The notes: generated from the sequence alone by a model not told the origin. Shown: positions 9,572 through 18,202, counted from the first letter of the stretch. The stretch is DNA of 64,000 nucleotides from Archangiaceae bacterium (GCA_016714225.1 JADJNS010000018.1:62001-126000); one strand, 5' to 3'. Numbers and translations are program-made.

Positions 9572-10543
9572 TCACGGCGAGAGGTACTGCCCGCGCTTGA
9601 GCTCACCCACCTCGACCGGCTTGCCGTCGACGTTATAGCGAAAGAAGCGCGCCGGCAGCCCCTGCGCGGTCGACCAGTCGGGCCCGTCCATCAGCTGGTA
9701 GTGCAGGTGGGGCTCGGTCGACATGCCGCTGTTGCCGGCGACCGCGATGATTTCGCCCACCGTGACCTTCTCGCCCTTCTTCACCACCACGCTGCCGCGG
9801 TGCAGGTGCGCCAGCAGCGAGTACTCGCTGTTGCCGTGGTCGATGACCACGTGGTTGCCGAACAGGTTGTTGGGGTCGGGCGCGTTCGGGCGGTTGTCGG
9901 GGCGCGAGCTCTCGACGAACACCACCGTGCCGTCGGCGGGCGCCACCACCGGCTTGCCCCAGCAGAAGTACTGCTCGTTCTTGGTGCAGTCGCCGGTGCA
10001 CGAGCTGCCTTTCTTCAGCATCCACAGGTCGGTCGCGTAGCGCATGTCGGCCACCGACGAGTGCCGGTTCACCTCCCAGGTGCGGCCGCCCCACAGCACC
10101 GTCCACGTGCCGCGGAAGGGCAGCTTGAGCTCGACCTTGGGCACGTAGTCTTCGTGGGGGCTGGGCGCCTCGCGAAACGCCGGCCGCGCGCTCACCGACA
10201 CCAGCGCGCCCTTGCCGGGGTCCCACACCCACTGCATCTCGACCCCCAGCGCCCAGCGGCTGAAGGTCGACTGCCGGGTGTAGACCACCAGCCCGGTGCG
10301 CTCGTCGATCGAGTCCGACGTGACGCGCAGCTCTTCGCCGAAGTCGTTGGCCAGCCGCGCGCGAAACTGCTTCAGCCCCGCCACGCTGCCGCCGAAGCCG
10401 CGCTTGAACGACGCGCCGCCCTGCTGCCACAGCTCGTCGAGCCGCGAGTCGAGCAGCGTCTGGGTCAGCCTTCGCCCGGTCTCGAGCCGCTCGTCGTGCG
10501 TCTCCGAGAGCACCAGGCTTGCCAGCACCGCGAACCACATCAC
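9572..10543 (-). CDS. M23-family (LytM) metallopeptidase
   Basis: A 323-residue protein starting GTG-ATG, the ATG at 10540 being equally plausible, with a short N-terminal signal (FAVLASLVLS). About 140 residues of unassigned domain precede a peptidase M23 domain with the expected zinc and catalytic residues: His in VNRHSSVAD, Asp in RYATD, His in LLAHLH and His in EPHLHYQL. An insertion with four Cys (SSCTGDC, QYFCW) sits between the first two ligands. The protein should cleave peptidoglycan cross-links in the periplasm. Its start overlaps the stop of the upstream astA-like gene, so the two are translationally coupled. Confidence 0.9.
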   Translation of the reverse strand: MMWFAVLASLVLSETHDERLETGRRLTQTLLDSRLDELWQQGGASFKRGFGGSVAGLKQFRARLANDFGEELRVTSDSIDERTGLVVYTRQSTFSRWALGVEMQWVWDPGKGALVSVSARPAFREAPSPHEDYVPKVELKLPFRGTWTVLWGGRTWEVNRHSSVADMRYATDLWMLKKGSSCTGDCTKNEQYFCWGKPVVAPADGTVVFVESSRPDNRPNAPDPNNLFGNHVVIDHGNSEYSLLAHLHRGSVVVKKGEKVTVGEIIAVAGNSGMSTEPHLHYQLMDGPDWSTAQGLPARFFRYNVDGKPVEVGELKRGQYLSP

Positions 10544-11565
10544 TCGAAGGGCACGAGCGAGACCTTCTCGCCCGGTTCGACGCCCAAGACCTCCTTGGCT
10601 GATTCCGAAAGGTAGGCGATCTTGTCGTCGAAGCGAACCGGGGCCAGCACCGCGCGGAAGCGGCCCTTGCCGGTCGTCCGCTCGACCGCCACCAGGTACA
10701 GCTCGGCCTCCTGGTCGAAGTCTTTCTCACCCAGCTTCGCGGTGCGAAAGCGCCGCACCAGCGTCACGTCAGACAGGTCGGCCTCGTAGTGCGGCCCGCC
10801 GTCGAACGGGTCGATGCGGTTCACGTACTTGAAGCCGATGCGCTCGAGCATGCGCTGCACGCCGCGCGTCTCTTCGCCCACCACCCCGATGATCTTCTGC
10901 GCTGCGGTAGAGAAGAGCGTCGCGTAGATGTCCGAGGCGGGGAACAGCTCTTTGATGAACTCTTTGTTCCGCCGCGAGAGCTTGTCGGCCTCGGGGTACT
11001 CGAGCCCGGTGAACTTCTTGCCGCACGCCTCCCACAAGAGCGAGCGCCCGTCTTTCATCAGCGGAGGGAGCAGCTCGGCCAGCACCCGCGGGCGAAACAG
11101 CTTCTTGTGCATCGCCATGTACAGGAAGCGCACGTACGAGAGCTGCTTGCCGGGCTTCTCGGGCGTCGAGCGGTGCGGCGGGTCGACCACCAGGCCGCCG
11201 ATCTCGGTGGGGCCCTCGTAGTTGTACCCGATGCTCAAGACCTGGTGGCGAATGTGCTTGTCGATGCTCGCGCTGTAGTGCTCGGCCTCGGTGACCTGAA
11301 ACGCGATGTGCGGCGCCTCGCGGGTGCCGTGCTGCGCGATGATCATCGAGGTGCCGATGAGCTGCTTGTTGCGCAGGTCTTCGAGCACGAACAGGTACTC
11401 GCGGTGAAACGGGTCTCTCAAGGTGCCCGAGAAGCTCTTGGTCGACCGCTCGATGAGCGAGCTCAACACCTCTTCGTTGTTCGGCAGGTTGACGCTGTTG
11501 AGCACCGCTGCGAGCCGCTTCAGGCCGGTCAGATCGTTCTTCTGCACGTCTCGCAGGAGCAGCAT
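10540..11565 (-). CDS. astA: Arginine N-succinyltransferase (AstA family)
   Basis: A 341-residue protein from the ATG at 11565; a GTG ten codons earlier is possible but lengthens the N-terminus unnaturally. The fold is a double GNAT-like acyltransferase. Family landmarks are the opening MLLLRDVQKNDL, the segment EIGGLVVDPPHRS, and RNKEFIKELFPASDIYATLF. AstA transfers succinyl from succinyl-CoA to the alpha-amino group of arginine, the first step of the AST arginine catabolic pathway. No other ast genes are in the window, so the physiological role here is uncertain. It overlaps the downstream M23 peptidase gene by a few bases. Confidence 0.85.
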   Translation of the reverse strand: MLLLRDVQKNDLTGLKRLAAVLNSVNLPNNEEVLSSLIERSTKSFSGTLRDPFHREYLFVLEDLRNKQLIGTSMIIAQHGTREAPHIAFQVTEAEHYSASIDKHIRHQVLSIGYNYEGPTEIGGLVVDPPHRSTPEKPGKQLSYVRFLYMAMHKKLFRPRVLAELLPPLMKDGRSLLWEACGKKFTGLEYPEADKLSRRNKEFIKELFPASDIYATLFSTAAQKIIGVVGEETRGVQRMLERIGFKYVNRIDPFDGGPHYEADLSDVTLVRRFRTAKLGEKDFDQEAELYLVAVERTTGKGRFRAVLAPVRFDDKIAYLSESAKEVLGVEPGEKVSLVPFE

Positions 11566-11642
11566 GGCTGTCGAACCGAGGCGCGGCCTTACCACACGAC
11601 GTTCGCCCCGAAGCTGTTCAGACGTTCAGGCGAGCCGGCGCT

Positions 11643-12497
11643 TCAGGGCGCTTTCTTGGCGCTCACCCAGTCGGTCAGCCGCCCGATGACCGCGGCGTGG
11701 CGGGGCAGGCCGTGGTGCCCGACGCCGTCGATCGCCACCACCCGGGCGGCCGGCCACGCCTCGGCCAGCTTCTGCGCGTGCGACACCGGCACGTCGAGGT
11801 CGGCAGGGTCGTGCAGCACCAGCACCTCGGTCGACGCCGGAGGCACGTGGTGCCTCAGGCTCAGGCGGTCGGGGCTGATGCCCACCCGCTGCTCGATGCG
11901 GGTGAGCAGCCCCAGCGCGATGCCCTGCGACAGGCCCGCGCGCACCGCGAACGCGTGCGCGAACCACCCGATGTCTTCGCCCGGAGCGAGCAGGGCGACC
12001 TTCTCGACCTTGGGCCCCCGCTCGAGCGCCAGCGCGGTGGCCGAGGCGCCGAACGAGTGGCCGATGACCGCGGTGGGGCGAAAGCGCCACAGCGCCGCCT
12101 CGACCGCCCGCGTCAGCTCGAGCAGGTTCGTTTGGCCCGAAGGGTTGAGCCCGTGCGCGGGCAGGTCCATCGCCACCACCTGGCGGCCCCCCTCTGCCAG
12201 CGGCCGCGCCAGCTTCTCCATCGACACCGCGCTGCCGCCCCAGCCGTGCACCAACAGCACCGTCTCGCCGTCGTCGCGCATGCCCCACTCCCACGCCTTC
12301 AAGGTGCCCACCGGCGTGTCGAGCTCGAACGGCCGCCCCTCGCGCGGGGGGCGCGGCTTCTTCGGGCGCGGCGGGGTGCACCACGCCTCGAAGGCGCGGT
12401 CGAGCACGAAGCGGGGCGCCAGCCACTCGGCCAGGCCGGTCAGAGAAAAACGAACGGTCGTGCTATTTTTCGGGTCGACTTCAGGCGAGGCGGTCAT
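11643..12497 (-). CDS. Alpha/beta-hydrolase under probable TetR control
   Basis: A 284-residue protein. The start at 12497 is supported by AAGGAG eight bases upstream. It has an alpha/beta-hydrolase fold with an oxyanion-hole HGWGGSA segment, nucleophile Ser in GHSFGAS, an acid Asp in LHDPADLDVP and catalytic His in DGVGHHGL. The substrate is unknown; small carboxylic or acyl esters are typical for the family. It lies 30 bases downstream of the tetR-like gene on the same strand. Codons 13-16 contain an exact copy of the 16-base operator-like sequence found in the tetR promoter, so the regulator may also bind inside this coding sequence. Confidence 0.85.
   Translation of the reverse strand: MTASPEVDPKNSTTVRFSLTGLAEWLAPRFVLDRAFEAWCTPPRPKKPRPPREGRPFELDTPVGTLKAWEWGMRDDGETVLLVHGWGGSAVSMEKLARPLAEGGRQVVAMDLPAHGLNPSGQTNLLELTRAVEAALWRFRPTAVIGHSFGASATALALERGPKVEKVALLAPGEDIGWFAHAFAVRAGLSQGIALGLLTRIEQRVGISPDRLSLRHHVPPASTEVLVLHDPADLDVPVSHAQKLAEAWPAARVVAIDGVGHHGLPRHAAVIGRLTDWVSAKKAP
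12450..12465. promoter_or_regulatory. TetR operator-like site, copy 2, inside the hydrolase gene
   Basis: ACGAACGGTCGTGCTA, identical over 16 bases to the site at 13131-13146. The core ACGAACGGTCGT is an imperfect palindrome (ACGA/TCGT half-sites, ten of twelve symmetric positions) and is flanked by A and T runs. It covers codons 13-16 of the hydrolase, downstream of a well-supported start codon. Confidence 0.6.
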
Positions 12498-12527
12498 GGT
12501 GTGGCTCCTTTTCGTCGGGGGGTGAGT

Positions 12528-13118
12528 TCAGCGTTGAACCGAGCGCACCAGCCGCTCGAAGGCCTTGCTGGCGTGCTTCTCGGCGTTGGGGTCTCGCAAG
12601 AGGCGCTTGAAGTGGTTGTGCGAGAGCACCAGCCCGTAGGCCTCGTGCGCGAACTGCTCGCAGTCGATGTCGGGCCTGAAGTGGCCGGCCTCGACGCACA
12701 GCCGCACCGCGCCGGTCATGAACGAGAGCAGGTTGCGCTGCGTGGCCACCAGGTAGTCGCGCGTTCGACCCTCGCGGTCGTCGAGCTCGACCGAGGCGGT
12801 GATGAAGATGCAGCCGCCCGGGTTTCTGGGGTTCGAGTCCCAGTCGACCCACAGCTCGAACAGCTTCTTGAGGCGCGGCAGCCCGCGCGGGGCCTTCAGC
12901 GCTGGCTTGATGACGATCTCCTGAAAGCGCCGCTCGCCTTCCTTCAAGACCTCGAGCTGCAGGTCTTCTTTCGAGCCGAAGTGGGCGAACAGGCCGCTCT
13001 TGCTGAGGTTGAGCTCGTCGGCCAGCGCTCCGATGGTCACGCCCTCGATGCCCAGCCGCCCGGCCACCATGTACGCGCGGTCGATGATGCGTTCGCGGGT
13101 CTCGGCGCCTTTGCTCAC
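12528..13118 (-). CDS. TetR/AcrR-family transcriptional regulator
   Basis: A 196-residue protein. The likely start is GTG at 13118; the frame is open further upstream but only as antisense of the peptidase gene. The N-terminal helix-turn-helix is clear: RERIIDRAYMVAGRLG, then VTIGALADELNLSKSGLFAHFGSKEDL. The C-terminal ligand-binding half resembles the TetR_C_6-like group (GCIFITASVELDDREG). A promoter with -35 and -10 boxes 17 bases apart encloses an operator palindrome, so autorepression is likely. Repression should extend to the hydrolase gene 30 bases downstream and possibly to the divergent M20 peptidase. Confidence 0.9.
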   Translation of the reverse strand: MSKGAETRERIIDRAYMVAGRLGIEGVTIGALADELNLSKSGLFAHFGSKEDLQLEVLKEGERRFQEIVIKPALKAPRGLPRLKKLFELWVDWDSNPRNPGGCIFITASVELDDREGRTRDYLVATQRNLLSFMTGAVRLCVEAGHFRPDIDCEQFAHEAYGLVLSHNHFKRLLRDPNAEKHASKAFERLVRSVQR

Positions 13119-13125
13119 GGCCGTA

Positions 13126-13154
13126 AAAATACGAACGGTCGTGCTAAAAATCAA
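13126..13154 (-). promoter_or_regulatory. tetR promoter (TTGATT-17-TATTTT)
   Basis: On the minus strand, TTGATT (13154-13149) and TATTTT (13131-13126) are separated by exactly 17 bases. The -10 box ends seven bases before the GTG start, implying a leaderless or near-leaderless transcript. The operator-like palindrome fills the spacer and touches the -10 box. Confidence 0.55.
13131..13146. promoter_or_regulatory. TetR operator-like site, copy 1, in the tetR promoter
   Basis: ACGAACGGTCGTGCTA with the partly palindromic core ACGAACGGTCGT. It lies between the -35 and -10 boxes of the tetR promoter, in the intergenic space shared with the divergent M20 peptidase gene. It is identical to the site at 12450-12465. 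Confidence 0.65.
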
Positions 13155-13184
13155 GCCCCCGGAGGTCGTGGTAGTCACCGGCGC

Positions 13185-14330
13185 ATGAACGACGCCGTGA
13201 AGTGGCTCGAGCCCCGCCTGCCCGAGCTGGAGACCGCGCTCGCCGCCCTGGTGAACATCAACTCGTTCACCGACAACACCGCGGGCGGCAACCAGGTGGG
13301 CGAGCTCTTGCGAGAGGTCTTCACCATCGAGGGCCTCACCGCGCGGGTGGTGCCCAGCGAGCAGTACGCCAGCCACCTGGTGTTCTCGTCGAAGGGCAGG
13401 GCGGGCGAGAAGCCGGTGGGCCTCATCGGCCACCTCGACACCGTGTTCCCGCCCGGAGTGTTCGAGGGCTACCGCGTCGACGGCGACCTGCGCCGCGGCC
13501 CGGGCGTGCTCGACATGAAGGGCGGCCTGGTCGTCATCGCCTGGGCGCTCAAGGCGCTGGCCGCGACCCGGGGGCTCGCCGCGCTGCCGCCGCTGAAGAC
13601 CATCATCGTCTCGGACGAAGAGGTGGGCAGCTTCGAAGGGGCGCCCTTGATTCGCGCCGAGCTCGCCGGAGCGCAGGCCGCGCTCACCTTCGAGTCGGGC
13701 CGCGCCAACGACGCCATCGTCACCTCGCGCAAGGGCACCGGCAACCTCGACGTCACCGCGAAGGGCAAGGCGGCGCACGCCGGCAACAACCATCAAGACG
13801 GTGCGAACGCCGCCTGGGCGCTGGCCCGCTTCATCGACAAGGCGCAGGGCCTCACCGACTACGCGCGGGGCGTCACCGTGAACGTGGGGAAGATCGCCGG
13901 CGGCCACGGCAAGAACACCGTGCCCGACCACGCGGTCGCCGAGCTCGACCTGCGGTTCGTGACCAGGGTCGACGCCGAGTGGCTGGTGAAGTCGCTGTTC
14001 GACGCCGCGGCCGAAGCAGCGGCCTCGGTGCCCGGCACCACGCTCACCTGCGTCGGCGGCGCGAACCGCCTGCCCATGGAGCGCACCGACGCGAACCTGA
14101 AGCTGTTCGAGGCGTACGCGCAGCACGCCAAGGCCTACGGCCTCGCGGCGAGCGAGTCACCTCGGGTCGGCGGCGGGTCCGACGCGTGCACCACCTCGGC
14201 GATGGGCATCGCGTCGATCGACGCGCTGGGCCCCCGCGGCAAGGGCTTTCACACCAAAGACGAGCACATCGAAGTGAAGACGCTCATTCCCCGCGCGCAA
14301 GCCCTGGCCGCGTACCTGAGCTCCCTCTGA
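13185..14330 (+). CDS. M20-family metallopeptidase (glutamate carboxypeptidase-like)
   Basis: A 381-residue protein. Metal-binding and catalytic residues of M20 are visible: His in IGHLDTV, Asp in GPGVLDMKGG, the Glu pair in VSDEEVGS, and a final His in GKGFHTKDEH. The dimerisation domain (about residues 180-290, RKGTGNLDVTAKGKAAHAG) is intact. The closest recognised group is carboxypeptidase G2-like, which removes C-terminal glutamate from peptides or folates. There is no clear signal peptide. It is divergent from tetR, 66 bases between start codons, and could be co-regulated through the shared operator. A GGAGG lies 19 bases before the ATG, farther than usual. Confidence 0.88.
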   Translation: MNDAVKWLEPRLPELETALAALVNINSFTDNTAGGNQVGELLREVFTIEGLTARVVPSEQYASHLVFSSKGRAGEKPVGLIGHLDTVFPPGVFEGYRVDGDLRRGPGVLDMKGGLVVIAWALKALAATRGLAALPPLKTIIVSDEEVGSFEGAPLIRAELAGAQAALTFESGRANDAIVTSRKGTGNLDVTAKGKAAHAGNNHQDGANAAWALARFIDKAQGLTDYARGVTVNVGKIAGGHGKNTVPDHAVAELDLRFVTRVDAEWLVKSLFDAAAEAAASVPGTTLTCVGGANRLPMERTDANLKLFEAYAQHAKAYGLAASESPRVGGGSDACTTSAMGIASIDALGPRGKGFHTKDEHIEVKTLIPRAQALAAYLSSL

Positions 14331-14336
14331 AGAGCA

Positions 14337-14359
14337 CCCTCTCCCCTCGCGGGAGAGGG
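14337..14359. terminator. Inverted repeat after the M20 peptidase gene
   Basis: CCCTCTCCC and GGGAGAGGG form a perfect nine-base stem around a five-base loop, starting seven bases after the peptidase stop. There is no T-run, so intrinsic termination is possible but not certain. The same stem sequence is common as a dispersed element in proteobacteria. Confidence 0.5.
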
Positions 14360-14498
14360 CGGGGGGTGAGGGGGCGAGCTCGACTGGGCGAAGCGGTGTC
14401 GGCACCATTTCGACACGCCTCGGCAGGTCGGACCCGCGACCGTTCACGACGCGATGCGCCCGGCCCCGTCGCTTGCGACCCGACGACGCAGCTGGCCC

Positions 14499-14651
14499 TC
14501 ACCGCACCTGGCCGTCGTGCTTCTGGCGGTAGATGTCGCGGCTGAGCCGATTCTCGTGGTGCTGAAGGCGCGCGCGCTCGGCCGGCGAGAGGCCGTACCC
14601 GCTCATGCGGTCGCGCGCGATCTCCCGGTTCAGGTAAGCCTCGTAGCTCAG
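14499..14651 (-). pseudogene. Fragment: C-terminal end of a KHDGQ-type helical protein
   Basis: The last 50 codons of a frame that overlaps the transaldolase stop read as a genuine protein tail: YEAYLNREIARDR, LSPAERARLQ and IYRQKHDGQ. From memory, this resembles the end of small exported helical proteins common in Deltaproteobacteria, which carry repeated LT(P)xExxRL units and end in IYRQKHD. Upstream, the same frame turns into antisense-like sequence inside transaldolase, so the normal N-terminus is missing. An ATG at 14606 would allow a 35-residue peptide. I read it as a truncated remnant fused against tal. Confidence 0.5.
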
Positions 14652-15616
14652 GCCTGCGCGACGCGCGGCTCGAGCTGCTTCTCGAGGTCGGTGATCGCCT
14701 TCGCGAACCCGTCGATGCCCTCTTTGAGCTTGTCGGTGGCCATCTTGTCTTCGAGGTGCAGCTTCGCGAACGTGGCCTCGTCGACGTGAATCTTCTCTGA
14801 GGCGAGCGGCTTCGACTTCGCAGGGTCGAGCTTGCGCTGCAGGGTGCCCTGCATGCCCTCGAGCTCGGCGAGCAGCTTGGGCGCGATGGTCAAGAGGTCG
14901 CACCCTGCCAGCTCGGTAATCTCACCCACGTTGCGGAACGAGGCGCCCATCACCTCGGTCTGGTACCCGTACGCCTTGTAGTAGTTGTAGATCTTCGTCA
15001 CCGAGACGACGCCCGGGTCTTCGGGCGGCGCGAACGACGCCTTGCCGGTGCTCTTCAGGTACCAGTCGAGAATGCGCCCCACGAACGGGGAGATGAGCGT
15101 CACCTTGGCCTCGGCGCACGCCACCGCCTGGTGAAAGCCGAACAGCAGGGTGAGGTTGCAGTGAATGCCCTCTTTCTCGAGCTGCTCGGCGGCCTTGATG
15201 CCCTCCCACGTCGAGGCCAGCTTGATCAGCACCCGCTCGCGCTTGATGCCCTCTTGCTCGTAGAGGCCGATCAGCTCGCGCGCCTTCGCCATGCTCTTCT
15301 CGGTGTCGTACGAGAGGCGCGCGTCGACCTCGGTCGAGACCCGGCCGGGAATGATCTTCAGAATCTCGCAGCCGAACTCGACCGAGAGCCGGTCGACCGC
15401 GCGGCGCGCCATCTCGGCGTTCGAGCCGCCGCCCTTCTTCGCCCAGGCGAGGCCACGCTTCACCACCGCCTCGTACTGCGGCAGCGCGACCGCCGCGGCG
15501 ATCAGCGACGGGTTGGTGGTCGAGTCGCGTGGCTTGAAGCGCTTCATCGACTCGAAGTCTCCGGTGTCTGCAACCACCACCGTCATCGTCTTCAGCTGCT
15601 CGAGGAAGTTGGCCAT
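14648..15616 (-). CDS. tal: Transaldolase
   Basis: A 322-residue protein, full length for the TalA/TalB type. The Schiff-base Lys is in RVLIKLASTWEG. Other landmarks are DSTTNPSLI near the N-terminus, EVDARLSYD, and CNLTLLFGFHQAVACAEA. It transfers a dihydroxyacetone unit between sugar phosphates in the non-oxidative pentose phosphate pathway, in the cytoplasm. It lies 39 bases downstream of kdsD on the same strand, so the two may share a transcript supplying pentose phosphates: KdsD uses ribulose 5-phosphate. Confidence 0.96.
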   Translation of the reverse strand: MANFLEQLKTMTVVVADTGDFESMKRFKPRDSTTNPSLIAAAVALPQYEAVVKRGLAWAKKGGGSNAEMARRAVDRLSVEFGCEILKIIPGRVSTEVDARLSYDTEKSMAKARELIGLYEQEGIKRERVLIKLASTWEGIKAAEQLEKEGIHCNLTLLFGFHQAVACAEAKVTLISPFVGRILDWYLKSTGKASFAPPEDPGVVSVTKIYNYYKAYGYQTEVMGASFRNVGEITELAGCDLLTIAPKLLAELEGMQGTLQRKLDPAKSKPLASEKIHVDEATFAKLHLEDKMATDKLKEGIDGFAKAITDLEKQLEPRVAQA

Positions 15617-15655
15617 ACGAAAGAGGTAACCCCAACCCCCTTCGATTCGCCAGCG

Positions 15656-16624
15656 CTACGCGATGCGCGCGGCCAGCAGATCTTGCACGTCGACCAGGCC
15701 CACCACCTTGCCCGCGCCGTTCACCACCGGCAGCTGGTCGACCTGCACCTCGCGCATCAGCGACGCCGCCGCGAGCGCGAGCTCGTTCGGCCCCACCACG
15801 CGCGGCCGCCGGCCCATCACCTCGCGCACCGGCACCGAGAAATTCAACCGCTTCTGCTCGGCCAGCCGCCGCAGGTCGCCGTCGGTGAAGATGCCCGCCA
15901 GCTGCCCCTTCTTGCCCACCACCAGCGCCGCCCCGGGGCGCCCCGCGGTGTTCGTCATCACCACCACCACGTGCGAGAGCGGGTCGCTCTCTCTCACCGT
16001 GGGCAGCGCCTTGCCGGTGCGCATCACCTCGTGCACCTTCAGCGCGTGCCGCCCGAGGCTCCCCGCCGGGTGCAGCCGCGCGTACTCGCCGGCCGAGAAG
16101 TCTCGGCGGTGCGCCAGCGTCATCGCCAGGGCGTCGCAGATGGCGTGCATCGCCGCGGTCGAGGCGGTGGGCACCAGGCCGATGGGGCACGCCTCGTCGA
16201 TGGGCCCGATGTCGATGACCACCCGGGCCCGCTCGGCCAGCTCCGAGCGGCCGTCGCCGGTCACGGCGATGACCGGCACCTTCAGCTGCTCGAACGCCGG
16301 CAAGAGCAGCAGCAGCTCGCGCGACGCGCCCGAGTTCGAGAGCGCGATGATCACGTCGCCCTTCGTCACCCGCCCCAGGTCGCCGTGCGCCGCCTCGGCC
16401 GGGTGCAGGTAGACCGACGCGATGCCGGTCGACGCGAGCGTCGCCGACAGCTTCTGCGCGATGAAGCCGGGCTTGCCGATGGCGGTGGTGACCACCCGGC
16501 CCTTGCATGCGCGCAGCACCTTGAGCGCCGCGTCGAGCGACCGGCTCACCCGCGGGTAGAGCGAGGCGATCGCCTTGGCCTCGATCTCCAACACCGTGCG
16601 CGCAAACGCGTTCGTGCCCGCCAT
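15656..16624 (-). CDS. kdsD: Arabinose-5-phosphate isomerase (KpsF/GutQ family)
   Basis: A 322-residue protein with an N-terminal SIS domain (about residues 30-180) and two C-terminal CBS domains (about 205-320), the standard KdsD layout. Visible landmarks are ATLASTGIASVYLHPAEAAHGDLG, the EACPIGLVPTASTAAMHAICDALA segment (split across the active site), and HPAGSLGRHAL. It interconverts ribulose 5-phosphate and arabinose 5-phosphate, the first step toward KDO for lipopolysaccharide. One point differs from many homologues: the nucleotide-sugar loop reads GKPG rather than GKSG. It precedes tal on the same strand. Confidence 0.93.
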   Translation of the reverse strand: MAGTNAFARTVLEIEAKAIASLYPRVSRSLDAALKVLRACKGRVVTTAIGKPGFIAQKLSATLASTGIASVYLHPAEAAHGDLGRVTKGDVIIALSNSGASRELLLLLPAFEQLKVPVIAVTGDGRSELAERARVVIDIGPIDEACPIGLVPTASTAAMHAICDALAMTLAHRRDFSAGEYARLHPAGSLGRHALKVHEVMRTGKALPTVRESDPLSHVVVVMTNTAGRPGAALVVGKKGQLAGIFTDGDLRRLAEQKRLNFSVPVREVMGRRPRVVGPNELALAAASLMREVQVDQLPVVNGAGKVVGLVDVQDLLAARIA

Positions 16625-16807
16625 GCGCGGTACAGCTAGCGCAGGCGGGCACCCGACGCGAGCAACGCGTGGGCGTGGGCGCTCGGTTGAGTCGAGCTCG
16701 AGCCAAGGTCGAGGCGCAGGCGACGACCGACCGGAGTGGCCGCAGTATGGCCATGAGGACGGACCGCAGCCTGCAACGAAGAGCTTGGCCGAGATCGGCT
16801 CAACCGC

Positions 16808-18202
16808 TCAGACGAGGCCGGGCAGCGGGCCGGTACCACCCGGCATCAACAGCGGGTCACCCCAGCTGGTGACGTCGTTGTACCCGAAGAACTGCCAGCA
16901 CGAGACCAACAGGTTCGACAGCGCGCGCTTGGGAGCCGAGTTGAAGTCGAGCATTCGGCCGGTGCGGAACACGCCGCTCGAGCCGGTGGCGAGCACCACG
17001 CAGTCTTGGCTCTTCGAGTGGGTGTCGCCCTGGCTCAGCTCGCTCCAGTGCATCACCAGGGTGCTGTCGAACACCGTCTTGCCGGCTTCGGGCAGCGCCA
17101 TCAGCTCGTCGTGGAGCTTGGTGCTCTGGTCGTAGAGGTACTTCTTGATCGACCGAATCTTCCCGAACGCGGTGGTGTCCGAGAAGTGCGAGATGGTGTG
17201 GTGGCCCTCGGTGAGGCCGAGGTTCGAGTACACGCGGTCTGAGGTGTTGCCGCTCCAGCTGAAGTTCACCGTGCGCACCAGGTCGCAGGCGAACGACATC
17301 GCGATGATCTTGAAGAACAGCAGACCGGTCTTCTCGTGGGTCGAGCCGGTGCCGCTGTCGCTCAGCGGGTTGAACATCGCCGGCATCACCAGGCCGGTGC
17401 ACGCGGGGTGCGTGCCGGTGACGGTCGCGGTGAGCTGACGCTCGACGTCGCGCATCGCCTCGGTGTGCTGCTCGAGCCGGGCGCGGTCGGCCGTCGACAC
17501 CTTGGGCTTGAGCGAGTTGAGCTCGCCGTTCACCAGGTCGAGCGCCGAGCGCTTCATCGCCAGCCGCCGCGCGATGTTCTGCTGCATCGAGGTGTCGATG
17601 TTCTGGAACAGCCGCGTGTAGACGGTGAACGGGTTGGTGTCGGGGCCGATGGGCGCCTGGGTGCCCACCGGGCCCGCGTGGGCGTGCATGTTCCAGATGT
17701 TGTTGCCGCTGCCGCCGACGCGAATGGCGAGGTGGCGGTAGGGCAGCGACGGGTTGTCCATCAGCAGGCGATCGCCGATCGCGCGGTCGATCGAGGGGCC
17801 CTTCACGTAGCCGATCAGCTGACAGTTGTTGCCGTTCGCGTCACACGTGCCGCCGATGGGGAAGCTGCCCATGCCCGAGCGCCACGGCGCCAGCGCCGAG
17901 CCGCCCTGCTCGTGGCCGTCGCTCACCTCTCCGGCGGGCAGACGGTCGTGGTACTTGTTGATGCCGTCGAGCACGAGCAGCTTCTGACGGTGCCGCTCGA
18001 ACGGCGACATCATGTCGGCGAAGACGAAGTTGGTCTCGCCCTTGGTGGTGAAGCGCTGGGCGATCTGATCGCCGTTGGCGGTGAACACCCAGACTGCGCG
18101 CTTGGGCGGCGGCGCGGCGGTCTGGCCGAAGGCGTCGAGCGCCGGCAGGAACATGCCGAGGCCTGCTGCGCCCTTGAGAACGTTTCGACGGGAGATGGTC
18201 AT
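16808..18202 (-). CDS. DUF1552 family protein, Tat-exported
   Basis: A 464-residue protein. The ATG at 18202 is chosen because it gives a twin-arginine signal, ISRRNVLKGAAGLGMFLPAL, and overlaps the stop of the upstream DUF1592 gene by four bases (ATGA coupling). The body matches DUF1552: VWVFTANGDQIAQRF, LVLDGINKYHDRL, EGHHTISHF and SELSQGDTHS. These proteins resemble sulfatase or alkaline-phosphatase-superfamily folds and are found next to DUF1592 cytochromes in Myxococcota and Planctomycetes. Their biochemical role is unknown. Tat export implies folding, perhaps with a cofactor, before export. Confidence 0.88.
   Translation of the reverse strand: MTISRRNVLKGAAGLGMFLPALDAFGQTAAPPPKRAVWVFTANGDQIAQRFTTKGETNFVFADMMSPFERHRQKLLVLDGINKYHDRLPAGEVSDGHEQGGSALAPWRSGMGSFPIGGTCDANGNNCQLIGYVKGPSIDRAIGDRLLMDNPSLPYRHLAIRVGGSGNNIWNMHAHAGPVGTQAPIGPDTNPFTVYTRLFQNIDTSMQQNIARRLAMKRSALDLVNGELNSLKPKVSTADRARLEQHTEAMRDVERQLTATVTGTHPACTGLVMPAMFNPLSDSGTGSTHEKTGLLFFKIIAMSFACDLVRTVNFSWSGNTSDRVYSNLGLTEGHHTISHFSDTTAFGKIRSIKKYLYDQSTKLHDELMALPEAGKTVFDSTLVMHWSELSQGDTHSKSQDCVVLATGSSGVFRTGRMLDFNSAPKRALSNLLVSCWQFFGYNDVTSWGDPLLMPGGTGPLPGLV

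Noticed and set aside
13185..14126. TetR fused to a long N-terminal domain
   Set aside because: The upstream part of that frame is antisense of the M20 peptidase. The GTG at 13118, with a promoter seven bases away, is a better start.
14337..14359. Confident rho-independent terminator
   Set aside because: The stem is perfect, but no T-run follows and the sequence is a common dispersed repeat. It is kept only as a possible terminator.
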